Positions 50,581 to 61,800 of a stretch of DNA of 64,000 nt are shown here, in pieces; the stretch's first letter is position 1, and each line of letters starts with the position of its first letter. This stretch comes from Gymnogyps californianus. Taxonomy: Eukaryota > Chordata > Aves > Accipitriformes > Cathartidae. The position numbers and the translations under genes are program-made. The stretch spans positions 8,779,501 through 8,843,500 of the forward strand of contig NC_059476.1 in the NCBI RefSeq assembly GCF_018139145.2, in the 5' to 3' direction. A model generated the notes under the pieces. The model had not been told where the DNA came from. It searched no databases and worked only from the letters and a program-made list of their open reading frames with translations.

Positions 50581-53371
50581 GATGACTGTCACTATCTCAT
50601 TTTCTGTCCTGGCCCCATGTTAAAATGACCGCATTTTTTGCAGCACCCAGTTTATTAAGCAAGTTCAAATAAATTCCAGTAGGCTTTAAGCTTCTTAGGT
50701 CTGGGAGAGAGAGCATTTCCTCTGTGGATCTTGAAGGACTTTGTTATCAGCTAAATGGAAAGCTGCTGTGCCCATTAACAGTGAGGTTATGGACAAGTGC
50801 AGAGGCTGAACTCAGAGTACAGTTTAGTAACATAAGAGTGGCAATATGGCCATGACCAAGTCCAAGGTCTAACCTCAAACATATGGTAACTTCAGGGCTG
50901 CAAATCAAGTGCTTGGGGACTTCATGTGTCTCCTTTTGTAGCAGCTGAGCAGGGGCCTGGAACTTCATAAGTTTGGATTAAGTGCTTAGTTTCCAGCTAA
51001 CAGCCAGCACAGGTATGTTTGAAACATTACTGGAAAGCAGGTTCTAGATGGCTGCTAGCGGAGAACTTCATTTAAAGTTGAGAAAGAAACCAAGGGCCAA
51101 AAATTTGACCTTCTGACAGCCCCTCAGAGGGAATGTAATTTTCCTTCTTTGCACTTGCAACTTTCACCAGCTTTTGTTTCAGAGCTCAGTCTAAGCCTAG
51201 ATTTGACACAAACTTTTAACTAGTAAATCTCTGATAGATTACACCTTTTTTGCTGCTCTTCCGCTTCTTTCTGCTTTCTTCTGTCTGTGCGAATTCTCAG
51301 ATTTGCATAACCATGCCTGAAGTGGAAGGTGAAGCGTCCTTCTTAGGTTATTTCTCTGCCTTCCCATTTCTACCTTTTCTCCAGTCCTTCTGGCATACGT
51401 AAAGGTCATATCCCCTCTACTGTTTAATGTTCTGTCCCGCTTTATTTTCTGGATTTAGAAAGGAGGGGTCTCAGCCACTGTAGTACTCCTCTGGCTCCAA
51501 TTCTGCTGTGCTTTTTTCCTGAAAAAACTGAAGTCGGTGCTAACCCATGCTTCAGTTCCCAGATCTCCCAGTTTACAGCAGCATGAAAATGACATGACTT
51601 TTGAAAGCTTTGCAGAAGCCCTGCATAGTTCTTAATAGCATCCGTGTTATGACAGGAGCGTTGTCAATTTTAGGGTTTTTTGCCATGTCAGAAAGCTGTA
51701 AGCAGCAGCTGCGAGGTGGAGGTTTTGTTGTTTCCTCAGGTATTTTTTGGTTTGGGGGTTTTGATTCGTGTCAAACACCTCCATCCCAGCAGCTTCAACA
51801 GGACAATTCTGCATTTGCTTTATGTGCACTTCACTTTTGGAACGTTATCTTTGTAATCATAAGGGCTGGGAAACAGTGGACAAATTTGTCAAGCCTGCAT
51901 ATGTGAAGGTATGCATTTCAGTTCCTCTTGAGGTACTCAGATCGAAGTGATTTTCAGAGTTGCCACATTTCCCCAGCTACCAGTAACTCAGGATGAGCTT
52001 GGTTTGTTGAGTATCTCTAGAAAAAACATTGCTTTTATTGAGAAGTATGACATGAGGTAACCTGGTATACCATTTTGCTCTTAATGTGCTTTTTATTTTT
52101 GTAAAAGCTTATATTCTGAAAGAATTAATGGTCACAATTCCTGTCTTGCCAAAGAGAGCTTCCAGCTCAGCCTGTAGTAGCAGATTTGTCTGTACTTGCT
52201 GGAATATCAGTTATCCTTGTTTGCTTTTTTAATATTGTAACTGAGTCCAGAGAAATGGTAAAAAGTGGGCAATATACAGTGAAATTCTGTACTTGTAAGA
52301 AAGGGTAGGAAAAAATGGTATGCTTGAAAAACTTTTTAAATCTATGTTTTGTAAATCATATTTGCATACTCAGCATGCTACATGTGAAAAATCAGCATGT
52401 ATTCTTTTTAGATATTTTTTTAGGCAGTGCTTCTGCATATTATATGAATACTTTTCTACATGACTCATATTGAGTGATGTTACCTGTTCATTGTCTTCTG
52501 TTTCTGTGTCAGTTCAGCATATGTTTACACATGCCATTTACTACTTTCGTCACCTCTCCTCTGTTACTGCATCCCAAAAATCTTCATTCTTCAAAGTTTA
52601 CCTCCTTTGTACATGCATCTAAGGCCGCCCTTTTCTATTCTTGAGAGTTACTCTGTCAGGAATACAGAATTCTGGAGCATGGGATGCAGAAAGACCCTGT
52701 TACTCTAACAGAATCAATTATATTGTAATGTTGTGCCCCTTGCTTAGGGTGTCTACCACTGGAGGCATGTCTTTGGTGTTTCGTAGTTGAGCTGTGAGCT
52801 GCTGTCTGCATTTGCCTGTGCAGCGGCCCTTGTGTCAAATTGTCCTGAAGCAAACCACAGTCTTCTGGTGATTAAAGCTGATCTTTCTCTCCTTCTCTGG
52901 CAGACAAAGCTGTTTCCTTCAAGTGTGCCAGCTAGAGATATTTCCCATCTTAGATTAAACAATAGAAGTATTAAACAGCCTCTTATGGAACAGTGAGAAA
53001 ATAGAAAATAGAAGTCAATGACACATCAGTGTTTTTACCCATAAAATCTATGGAATTATTCTTTTTGACTTTGATGAGAGTCAGCTTAAACTCCAGGGCC
53101 TCAGTCAAACAAAGTACCTGCGTGCCTAGTTACCGTTTCAGCCCCTATGTTTTCATCCTCTTGGGAGCCTAAGTATTTTGGACCTGGACATAAGGAAAGA
53201 AAATCTGTTATAGCTGTAAATCTCAAATAAGAAGAATCTTTCTTTACATTGAAAAGATGTTTTCAGGATATGAAATGACCAGCTTCCGTTGGAGCTGATT
53301 TCAGGGTCAGATCTGTAGTACGTCTGGCCGGTACCATCCTTTTGTGGCCCTCACTCCGGTCCTGAGTATGC
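50581..53371. other. Gene-free DNA
   Basis: No exon or RNA gene was recognised. The open frame at 51601-51906 (101 codons, plus) is opposed by frames on the other strand and has no recognisable domain. Confidence 0.65.
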
Positions 53372-53440
53372 CTAATTAAGGTTAGACCAGATGGATGATC
53401 TTTTGAAGTCACTTCCAACTTGGGCTGTTCTGTTATCCCA
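53372..53440 (+). mobile_element. CR1 LINE 3' end fragment
   Basis: AGGTTAGACCAGATGGATGA, TCTTTTGAAGTCACTTCCAA and CTTGGGCTGTTCTGTTATCC follow the well-known CR1 3' wording ('ggttggactagatgatcttgaaggtcccttccaacctgggc ... ttctatgat'). The terminal 8-base repeats have decayed to a TTCTGTTATCC-like form. Only about 70 bases are confidently matched; the preceding 90 bases (from about 53280) may also belong. Confidence 0.82.
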
Positions 53441-56400
53441 GGTGAATTCCAAAAGGAATTTACCCAAACTTACCTGTTCCATGGAAGTGCATTACTTGTT
53501 CTCTGGGCTAGAGAGGGAGAGAATCTAGCTCTATTAGGCCCTTGGCCTTCTGCTCCCTGAGAAGGTGGCCTCTGTGCATGTGTGGGGGATGCATTACCTC
53601 TCACATGCTTCTTTGCTTGGGGGCTTCTCATGATACAGATCTTTATCTGTTCATTATAGTATGCTGAAATTTGAAGTCTCAGCATGGACTGGACTACAAA
53701 AGGAATAAGAAATTTACATTAGCTCTTATCCCAACTACCCTCTCATTTGCATACACAAATGATAAATTCCATCTTTTCTATTGTCTGGGATATTGATTTT
53801 CTTTTTGAATTCCTCTTTCAGCGTACATATCTATTTTCCCTTCATTGCTCTTTTATGCACCTGTTTAAACACAACACCAAGAACCCCTAGGCTTGATACA
53901 CAGAAAACAAATCCTTTGTGAATTTTTAATTAACCTGTCTATATGATTTGAACCGAAGAAACAAAATTTCTTGCCTATATTTCCATTAACTGGCCTTTTG
54001 TATTCTCACAGATCTAAGCAAAACCTTTCTGGGAGAAGACTCAATTAGCATTTCGATCTCTGTTTCGCTTGAACAGTTCAGGCATGTTTTTAAGAATGTA
54101 GTCTTTTGTCTGCAGATAAACACGGAATTAAAATCCAACCTAATATATCAACTAAATTAAAATTGGACAGATTACCCATACCCATCAGACGTTACCTATG
54201 GAGCATGTTTTCTCCTTGCAGCCTGATGACTTAAACTCAAAAGTGGCTGTGTGTGGCACTTCATTTTAGAAGTACCACAAGGAAATGGGTTTGTGGGTCC
54301 TTGGGTGCATGGGAGAAAATCCAGACTAGGATGCCACACCAAAGGAAGGTAAGAGTGTATGTTAAATTCCCCTTATATAAGACTAGTCCCTTCCAATCTG
54401 TATACCTTTTTCTGTTTGTCCCCTTTCTGAGGACATTGACATAAAACAAAGAAGTCGTCTATAAGCAGATGAAAGCCTATAGGCGTTCTTGGAAACACCT
54501 TTTTATCAGGTAAAAATTGGCTTGTACTGATCCATGCAGTAATAGATGGAAATGAAAGTATGAATTTCTATAAACACAAACTATGTATGCTGCTGTTTTA
54601 AACAGTGCTCTCCAAGATACAATTATATTCTTCCAATAGAGTGTAACACCTCATTTACTCAAGCGTAAATGTTGTTTTATAATGGCAATCAGCGTCATTC
54701 ACTCCGGTGTTCCTGTGTACAGATGTAAACAGATCAATTCATTTTGTTTTTTAATTCGTCTTAAGTTTTCTCTGCTGTGTTATAATTTAAAAGCAATAAT
54801 TAAGCAAAGATGTTGCACTGTATTATTCTAACAGGCTGAGGGAAATAGCCTTAATTCCCAAGTTCCATATTCAAACAAAATAGTGATAAATATGGTGGCA
54901 ATAGAATGAACACCAGTTGTTTTTCCTACAAAAAATGAATTCAGCAGCATTCCTTGACTGTGGTTAGCCTTTGGGTCTACAAATAAACATCCCACATCTA
55001 CTTCAGATGTAGGCAAAATGCAGTTGACTAATTCTGCAGGCAGTTTATAAACATATTTTGATAGGTGTGTCCTTTAAATCTTAGATCAAATCAAATGTGT
55101 GTCACACAGCATGACCTAACATAGCTCAAAGCAAACTAGCACATGCAGAATTCACATATGCATTTGCAGGAGAAATACAGTGTCTTTGTTTGTACCTTGT
55201 CTGCCGCTCTCTATCTTTTCATCTTTACCATAATGCTAAAGATGTTTACACTAGCAGTCCAAAACACTTCACCAATGTTGTTCATAATCAAAGAGCTTTT
55301 GACCTTTCCAAAGAACTACTGAGGTTTGCTTGTTTGTTTGTTTTAGGGGCTCTTAAATTCAACGTGAAGTGCACGTATGCACAGACGAATAGAGGTTGAA
55401 TCTTGTGGCCCTTTACTAATTCAGACTTCCCACTAACCTTGAATGCCTTTAGAAGATATTTTTTGGAGTAAAGATTTTCTTGAGTAAACTGAGACCTGCA
55501 TTTTGCTAGACCTCTGAAAACAGAGACTTTCTTTTATATGTGGAATGTTTTTCAAATGCCACATCACTAAAATTCCTGCTGTTGTCCTTTGCTGCTCTTT
55601 CAGCCACTCACTTGGCTGGAGTGTAGTTACCATGATGAGAATCTATAAAAGCAGTACTTTGACATGGCTTTTTTTTGGCCCAGGAGAGGCTATTGTTGTA
55701 CTAATAGCTCTAGTACTGTGTCTGAGACTTTCAAACTCTTTGGCTGGTGTTAAACTGCTTTGCTTTTGTGAGCATCCCTTTTTGGCAGGGAGGACATCCA
55801 TGTGAGCATCCCTGTGGGGTTACTGGTTCTTGTGGCTATCAGTATCCAACACGCAGCTGTAAAACCTGCAGCCACTCTGCTATGTAAACAGCGTTGCATA
55901 GTGATTTCAGAACACTTCAGTTTATAACCTTTCTTTGAAAACCAACTCCCTCAATGATATTTAAACATGGATTCCAGATGTGACAGTTAAATATACCCAC
56001 TCCTTGGGAAATTAGCAGTGGTTTTTTTTCTTTATGCATTACTAAGTGCCCTCTGCCATTTTTCACGCTCTCCCTCCCATTGTCTCTCAATTTCTCCGTG
56101 TAGTCCACATTACAGCAGAGACTGCTGTGTTTTGGTACTTACATTCTCATGAGGTAATGGAAGAACAGCGTTATCAGCTTACTGTAGTAGCTGAACAATG
56201 TAAAGTCTCACTGCACTTAATCCTGGTTACAAAATGTTACTATATAGCAGTATGTTGAGTTTCACGTTCCACTGTATACCTAGTGTGTGTATACGTGGGT
56301 GTCTCCATATGTTGATGCATTTATGCACAATAAGAACATTACCTGTTAAATGTCCTTTTGGTAAGAATGTGCAATTTTTGGCCAGCAAAGTTTCTTTTTT

Positions 56401-57500
56401 TTTCTTTTCATTCCAAGTCAAGGATGGCTTAAATGAATAGTCTTAAAAATAAGTGGCAGCTGTGTAACCATGAGTTTTAATCATGGATGGAAATATCTTC
56501 TGTCATGTCTCAGCTACAAAGTGGTTTGCCTTAGTTTTCAGAGGAATATTGAATAGCATGCTACGGGAGTTTTTCAATAATATTGCCATAGAAGAATATT
56601 AGTGACACATACGAATCTGATTCACTTCTTATGAATTGTTGTAGGATCCAAAGACACTGAAATAGTTTTCCCAGATGCTAATGAACTTTGAGTATCTTTG
56701 TACTATTGAGAGCATATTTCACTTATCAGGCACTCAGTTCTCTATGTCTCTAGTTGATTTGGGCACTGACTGTTCCCTAGGCGCTGGCGCTGATATATAA
56801 AGACCTACGGAGCAGACCTGATGCCATCAGACCTTGTGGCAGGGCATTGCCATCTACAGATGCTGCATTTTGGCTTCACAAACCTCTGCCTATAGATATG
56901 CTTCCCCTGACTCCTTCCTTCCTTGAGTTCTCTCACTACAGTGCACACGTGGAAGGAGGTAATCTTTTTGGAGGTCTGTTCTATTCAAACAGATTTCATC
57001 TGTTTTTTCAGAAGTCATCTTGGATTGCATGCCATTGAGATTACTTCTATGCAATGCACCACAAAGCTGAATCTCATCGATCTCTGTTTTCTTTAGTGTC
57101 CTTTCATCTTTTTTAATCTATACTTCAGGGAACCACATTTTAATAATGAAAAACATCACTTTGTTTATCAAATTAATGTAGACAGTGACCTGGCCCTCTA
57201 TTAATATTTGTAATATACTTTGGGCTCAATTTAGACAAATTTATGTTATGTGCTTAGTAAATTGAGATCCTATAACAGAAGAATTAATCATTCATAGCTG
57301 TTATTGACATATGCCTTTATGCTTTCAAAGAGAACATGTTAAAATAATACCTAATTAAAAACAGTATGCATAAGAATATCATAAATCTATGTATGGCTAA
57401 ATGCCTAGTATTTGCATACTGCTTTGAAATTTCTAAATGTATGGTGGCTTAAAGACAGTATATATATATTTTCTAAACTGTACATTGGTCATTGATTTTT
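53441..57500. other. Gene-free AT-rich DNA
   Basis: No exon or RNA gene was recognised. There is a short direct repeat TGTGAGCATCCCT near 55766 and 55800, and a T-rich run near 56391-56408. Open frames are at most 86 codons. Confidence 0.65.
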
Positions 57501-57505
57501 AACCC
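57501..57505 (+). repeat. Target-site duplication, left copy (AACCC)
   Basis: AACCC directly precedes the LTR's TG terminus and is identical to 58653-58657. A matching pair on both sides marks the exact insertion point. Confidence 0.88.
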
Positions 57506-57682
57506 TGTATTGGGTTTATGTGGCAAGGTTTTGGTAGCAGGGGGGCTACAGAGGTGGCTTCTGTGAGAAGCTGCTAGAAGCTTCTCCTATGTCTGATAGT
57601 GCCAAGGCCAGCTGGCTCCAAGATGGACCTGCCGCCGGCCAGGGCCGAGCCAACCAGTGGCAGTGGTAGCACCTCTGGGATA

Positions 57683-57692
57683 GCATATTTAA
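57683..57692 (+). promoter_or_regulatory. TATA-like box of the LTR
   Basis: CATATTTAAG lies about 180 bases into the LTR, followed by a G-rich stretch and CAGCAGCAATTGCAGC. Its position and sequence suit an LTR core promoter. No transcription start can be fixed from sequence. Confidence 0.5.
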
Positions 57693-57829
57693 GAAGGGGG
57701 AAAAGTTACTGTGCAGCAGCAATTGCAGCTGGAGAGAGGAGGGAGAAGATGTGAGAGAAACAGCTCTGCAGACACCAAGGTCGGTGAAGAAGGAGGGGGA
57801 GGAGGTGCTCCAGGCGCCGGAGCAGAGAT

Positions 57830-58240
57830 TCCCCTGCAGCCCGTGGGGAAGACCATGGTGAGGCAGGCTGTTCCCCTGCAGCCTGTGGAGGTCCATGGTG
57901 GAGCAGATATCCACCTGCAGCCCGTGGAGGACCCCACGCCGGAGCAGGGGGATGCCCGAAGGAGGCTGTGACCCCGTGGGAAGCCCACGCTGGAGCAGAC
58001 TCCTGGCAGGACCTGTGGCCCCGTGGAGAGAGGAGCCCAGGCTGGAGCAGGTTTGCTGGCAGGGCTTGTGACCCCGCGGGGGACCCAGGCTGGAGCAGGC
58101 TGTTCCTGAAGGACTGCACCCCGTGGAAGGGACCCACGCTGGAGCAGTTCATGGAGAACTGTAGCCCGTGGGAAGGACTCACGTTGGAGAAGTTTGTGGA
58201 GGACTGTCTCCCGTGGGAGGGACCCCACGCTGGAGCAGGG
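57830..58240 (+). repeat. Minisatellite inside the LTR, 45-52 bp units
   Basis: Units share a CCCGTGG block and a CCCACGCTGGAGCAG block. The second block starts near 57934, 57984, 58036, 58084, 58133, 58179 and 58224, giving a period of 45 to 52 bases. Further, more diverged units (CCTGCAGCCCGTGG with ATGGTG) lie upstream from 57830. Copy number may vary between individuals or between LTR copies. Confidence 0.85.
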
Positions 58241-58380
58241 GAAGAGTGTGAGGAGTCCTCCCCCTGAGGAGGAAGGAGCGGCAGAGACTATGTGTGATGA
58301 ACTGACCCAAACCCCCATTCCCTGTCCCCCTGTGCTGCTGTGGGGGAGGAGGTAGAGAACTCAGGAGTAAAGTTAAGCCT

Positions 58381-58403
58381 GGGAAGAAGGGAGGGGTGGG
58401 GGG
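58381..58403 (+). other. Potential G-quadruplex in the LTR
   Basis: Four G runs of three or more (GGG, GGG, GGGG, GGGGGG) with loops of one to five bases lie about 60 bases before the AATAAA. The motif is visible; folding is not shown. Confidence 0.5.
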
Positions 58404-58459
58404 AAGGTGTTTTTAAGATTTGGTTTTATTTCTCATTATCCTACTCTGGTTTGACTGGT

Positions 58460-58465
58460 AATAAA
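58460..58465 (+). terminator. AATAAA polyadenylation signal of the LTR
   Basis: A canonical AATAAA, with a GT-rich segment (CAGTGATTGGTGAGTG) about 50 bases on, suits an LTR polyadenylation site in the plus orientation. Confidence 0.5.
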
Positions 58466-58652
58466 TTAAATTAATTTTTTTCCCCAAGTCAAGTCTGTTT
58501 TGCCCGTGACAGTGATTGGTGAGTGATCTCCCTGTCCTTATCTCGACCCACGAGCCTTTCGTTATATTTTTTCTCCCCTGTCCAGCTGAAGAGGGGAGTG
58601 ATAGAGTGGCTTTGGTGGGCACCTGGCATCCAGCCAGGGTCAACCCACCACA

Positions 58653-58657
58653 AACCC
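58653..58657 (+). repeat. Target-site duplication, right copy (AACCC)
   Basis: AACCC follows the CA terminus of the LTR and is identical to the left copy at 57501-57505. Confidence 0.88.
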
Positions 58658-61600
58658 GTTTAGAATTATAACTCTTACAGCAAAGTAGACTTAAAGTAGT
58701 CTTTGTCATGCTGTATAATGTTGTGTACTGGTTTACGGTTTATGGATCATTGTTTTACCACTGGCAAGTGAAGTGTTCAGCCTTTTCCAGTTTGTTTCCT
58801 GAAAAACTGTCATGGCCATTTTAAGAAGAAAAGACTTAACTGGGGTAAGAGCTCATTTCAGCTGTCCACATTTGAACAAAATTAACCTTGGCTTCCTCTG
58901 TAAATGTTACTGGGAAGTCTGTCAGACTGGGAACGTGGCTTTGACTGATGGATCACTAACTGGATGAAAATATAATTTTCAAATTTACTTGGGACATCAT
59001 TCAAGACTGGTTGGGATTTTTTCTCTAAAATGCATGAAAAAGATTTCATAACAATGTATAAAGTTACCTTAAAAGCTTTATTAGAATTTGGATTTTGGGA
59101 CTCACAAAAGAATCATTCTTTTAATACTGCTTGGGACAATGCCTAGGTCCATTTATTTGCAATGTCAGCTAAGACCTTAGGATATATCAAAGTTTTGTAC
59201 GGAAAGATGGTGTTATGATGAAGAAATTACTGGAGGGCATAAGATTTCTGCTCAAGGTATCTCTTAAATCCCTTGTGAATACACAGATTTCACATGTGGT
59301 CTGACCAAGTCATATATACTTTTTCTGTGCCTAGATTACATAGCTATAAATTGGAACTATAAGGTTGCCCCTCTGAGATATTAGGAGGATAAATGATAAA
59401 TTCATTAATATTTTGTGGTAGTAGGAAGAAATATGTAATGATTAAAAAACCAGAATTACTCAAACATCAAATATAAAAATCTATGTTTAAATCTGTTGAT
59501 TTGAACTATGATTTGCCTGGTTTAAATCAAATACAAACCAGATTTTGCAAAAATCCATAATGAAATCTCATCTTCAATTTGCTGGATTTCATCAGTCTTT
59601 TTTTTTTCAGTAGCTTGAGTCAAGAGATGATTTACTTTTACCTTAAAACAACTGTGGATAATGGGGGGAAATAATCCCACAGGAAGATTCCAAAACTCCG
59701 TGCCCTCATGCTGAAACCTGACTGCATTTGGGAGATGCTCTGTGGGGTGGGCAGAAAGGTTGTATAGCAGGCAAAGCAGCCACTCTCTGCAGCAGCCTTC
59801 CAAGTGCAGGATAGCACTCAAGTATTTAGTGTACCAACTTGATGTGACCTGAAATGGTTTTAACTGACACATTTCTTTCGCACTGTGACTTGAGATGACT
59901 GGATTTATAGAAGTCTTGCTTTATGCCTTCCTGTGTTTGCTAAAGACAAAGTAGTAGGCCCCCTCGCTGCCTCCAAAAGAAAACACTTGCATAGGCGTAT
60001 ATGAATAGATGTCCTCTTTCTCCATCCGTCACTGTCTTCTGGGGCATCTTCTGTGCCCTTGGTGACTCCATGCTTCCCCTCTGTTTATATTAATGCTCTC
60101 TGCCATCCTCAGTAGTGGGGAAAATCTCATTTCTTGCATCCAGTTCATTTTTTTAAACTCTGTGAATAGAAATATATGAAATTATGCATTTTTGGCAGGC
60201 TAGTGGTTTCTTTGTTTTTGTAAGCTTTGTGCATCCTTTAGATCTTCTTATCTTTTACCAAATCACATTCAAGCTCTTCATCTCTACCTTTAAACCTCAA
60301 TTGCTCTCGCTCTCGCCTACATACATATTCTGCCCAAACTGCCTCTCCCCATGTTATCGCATCCTTTCGTTTTGCTTTTCATCCTGTTCTTTTATATTGC
60401 ACTTTCCCTAAGCTGCCTCCTTTGCCTCCAAAATCTTCATTTTCATCCTCTAAACTCTTGTGCCTTGTCTTGCTTGTCATTTTTTGTTTGTATCTCCAAG
60501 GCACAAAACTTACCCAACTGTATGTTTACTAAAAATCCATGTTAAAAAAAGGGACTTGTGTGTATAATCATATTAATAAAAAGAAGTTTTTTTCATAGTA
60601 GATTCATGAGGTTTTTTTTTCTTTTCTAATCGATCCAGATGTTGTATAATCAGACAAAGCATTACAACTCACGCTTGTCAGTTTCTGAGTTAAAACTGGT
60701 TGGAGGCAAGAAAAATGGTGTGAGATTTTAAAGAAAAACATAAGATATTAAAAGAAAAACATTTGATAAATTCTTAGCAAAATGAAGAAAATCATTCAAA
60801 TCTATAACATAATTTTAACTTACCCTAATGACCTGTAATTTCCTTCTTCTGAAATGTTGCCCCATTACATTAATCAAATTGACATTGTCATGATATATTG
60901 CATTCATTAAAAGGGTGATTCTTTTATTCTAGTTAGTTTACAATTCAGTATCCATGCTATATATCTAGTGACAGTGCTGTACAGAAAATTAGAATTTTGT
61001 GGGGTTTTTTGTTTTCCCCTTTGGCTGAGCCAAAACAGCTTTTGTTAAGATTTGGCATTAATATCATACTGTATTGTTTCAACAGCTAAATGAAGCAATT
61101 TTTGAATAAGACATATATAACAGTGCATACTACAAAATATTTTAAATATATTGAATAGTACTAGATCAAGCACCAATTTGTTTTATTGTCTGTTGCTTGC
61201 TTTCAGCTATTGTGCTGGAAACTGATTTGAATAAATGTTGCTTTCTTTCTTTGTATGGGCCAGATTCATAAACCAAAGTTGATCGTTATAGCCATTGGTT
61301 TTTACCAACTCAATAAAGCTTGATAGATCTGTCCCAGTGAGTAATTCAAGTATGTATCCAGGATGATTATTGTGCCATGTGAAACCCATGCCATCTTACA
61401 TTCAGGCAGCCAAGTTTTAAAATTTTCACAGGGCACTAGCTGAATTGTTGTTGAATTGAGAAATTTAACACATTTATCACTTTCAAAGCAGCAGATTTGT
61501 CCATTTGTTATTGTATTTCTGTGACTGAAAACATGACTTCATAAATATATTATTGAAAATTAGCAATGATTAGGGCAAGCTTTTAGAAGTTTTTCTGGTG

Positions 61601-61704
61601 ATGTTTTTGTCCAAGTTTATTTTCCGCTAAAAAAGAAAAAAATCATAATGTTCAGATATAGAGTAATCGCTCTGTTCAGCCTCTTATGATTTATGCACGT
61701 GTTA
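58658..61704. other. Gene-free AT-rich DNA
   Basis: A 116-codon minus frame at 59522-59872 has no recognisable domain. A pyrimidine-rich stretch lies at 60180-60540. A G/T-rich tract lies near 60996-61018. No exon or RNA gene was recognised. Confidence 0.65.
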
Positions 61705-61800
61705 GGAATTTAAGAATAGAAAGATTTTTGCAGTGAATCAGAACAAATGTCCATCTATCCCTGTCTGACAGCAGCCAATAACAGCTGCTTTCCAGGACAT
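61705..61800 (+). mobile_element. Ancient CR1/L3-like LINE 3' fragment
   Basis: GGAATTTAAGAATAGAAAGA, GTGAATCAGAACAAATGTCC, ATCTATCCCTGTCTGACAGC and AGCCAATAACAGCTGCTTTC follow the order of a widespread amniote repeat read in reptiles as 'aagaacggccatactgggtcagaccaaaggtccatctagcccagtatcctgtctgacagtggccaataccagatgcttcag'. The match is patchy but colinear. I believe that repeat is the 3' end of a CR1-clade LINE, but the exact family needs an alignment. Confidence 0.55.

Larger units (their letters stand above)
57506..58652 (+). mobile_element. Solo LTR of an avian endogenous retrovirus, about 1147 bp
   Basis: The element begins TGTATTGGGTTT and ends CCCACCACA (TG...CA termini) and is flanked by identical 5-bp duplications, so both ends are precise. 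There is no second LTR and no gag, pol or env sequence on either side, so it is a solo LTR left by recombination. A TATA-like CATATTTAAG lies at about 57683-57692 and an AATAAA signal at 58460-58465, which favours the plus orientation; the gap between them is unusually long for an R region, so promoter and polyadenylation positions are uncertain. The middle (57830-58240) is a minisatellite. A 5-bp duplication is typical of ERVL-type (class III) elements, but that class call is an inference. I recall near-identical sequences as common in many bird genomes. The open frames inside (largest 209 codons, minus, 57689-58318) come from repetitive GC-rich sequence and are not called as genes. Confidence 0.92.

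Noticed and set aside
55766..55813. TGTGAGCATCCCT direct repeat, 34 bases apart
   Set aside because: Only 13 bases are repeated and flanks differ; too little to call a duplication.
59522..59872. 116-codon minus-strand open frame
   Set aside because: No recognisable family and no splice or promoter context.
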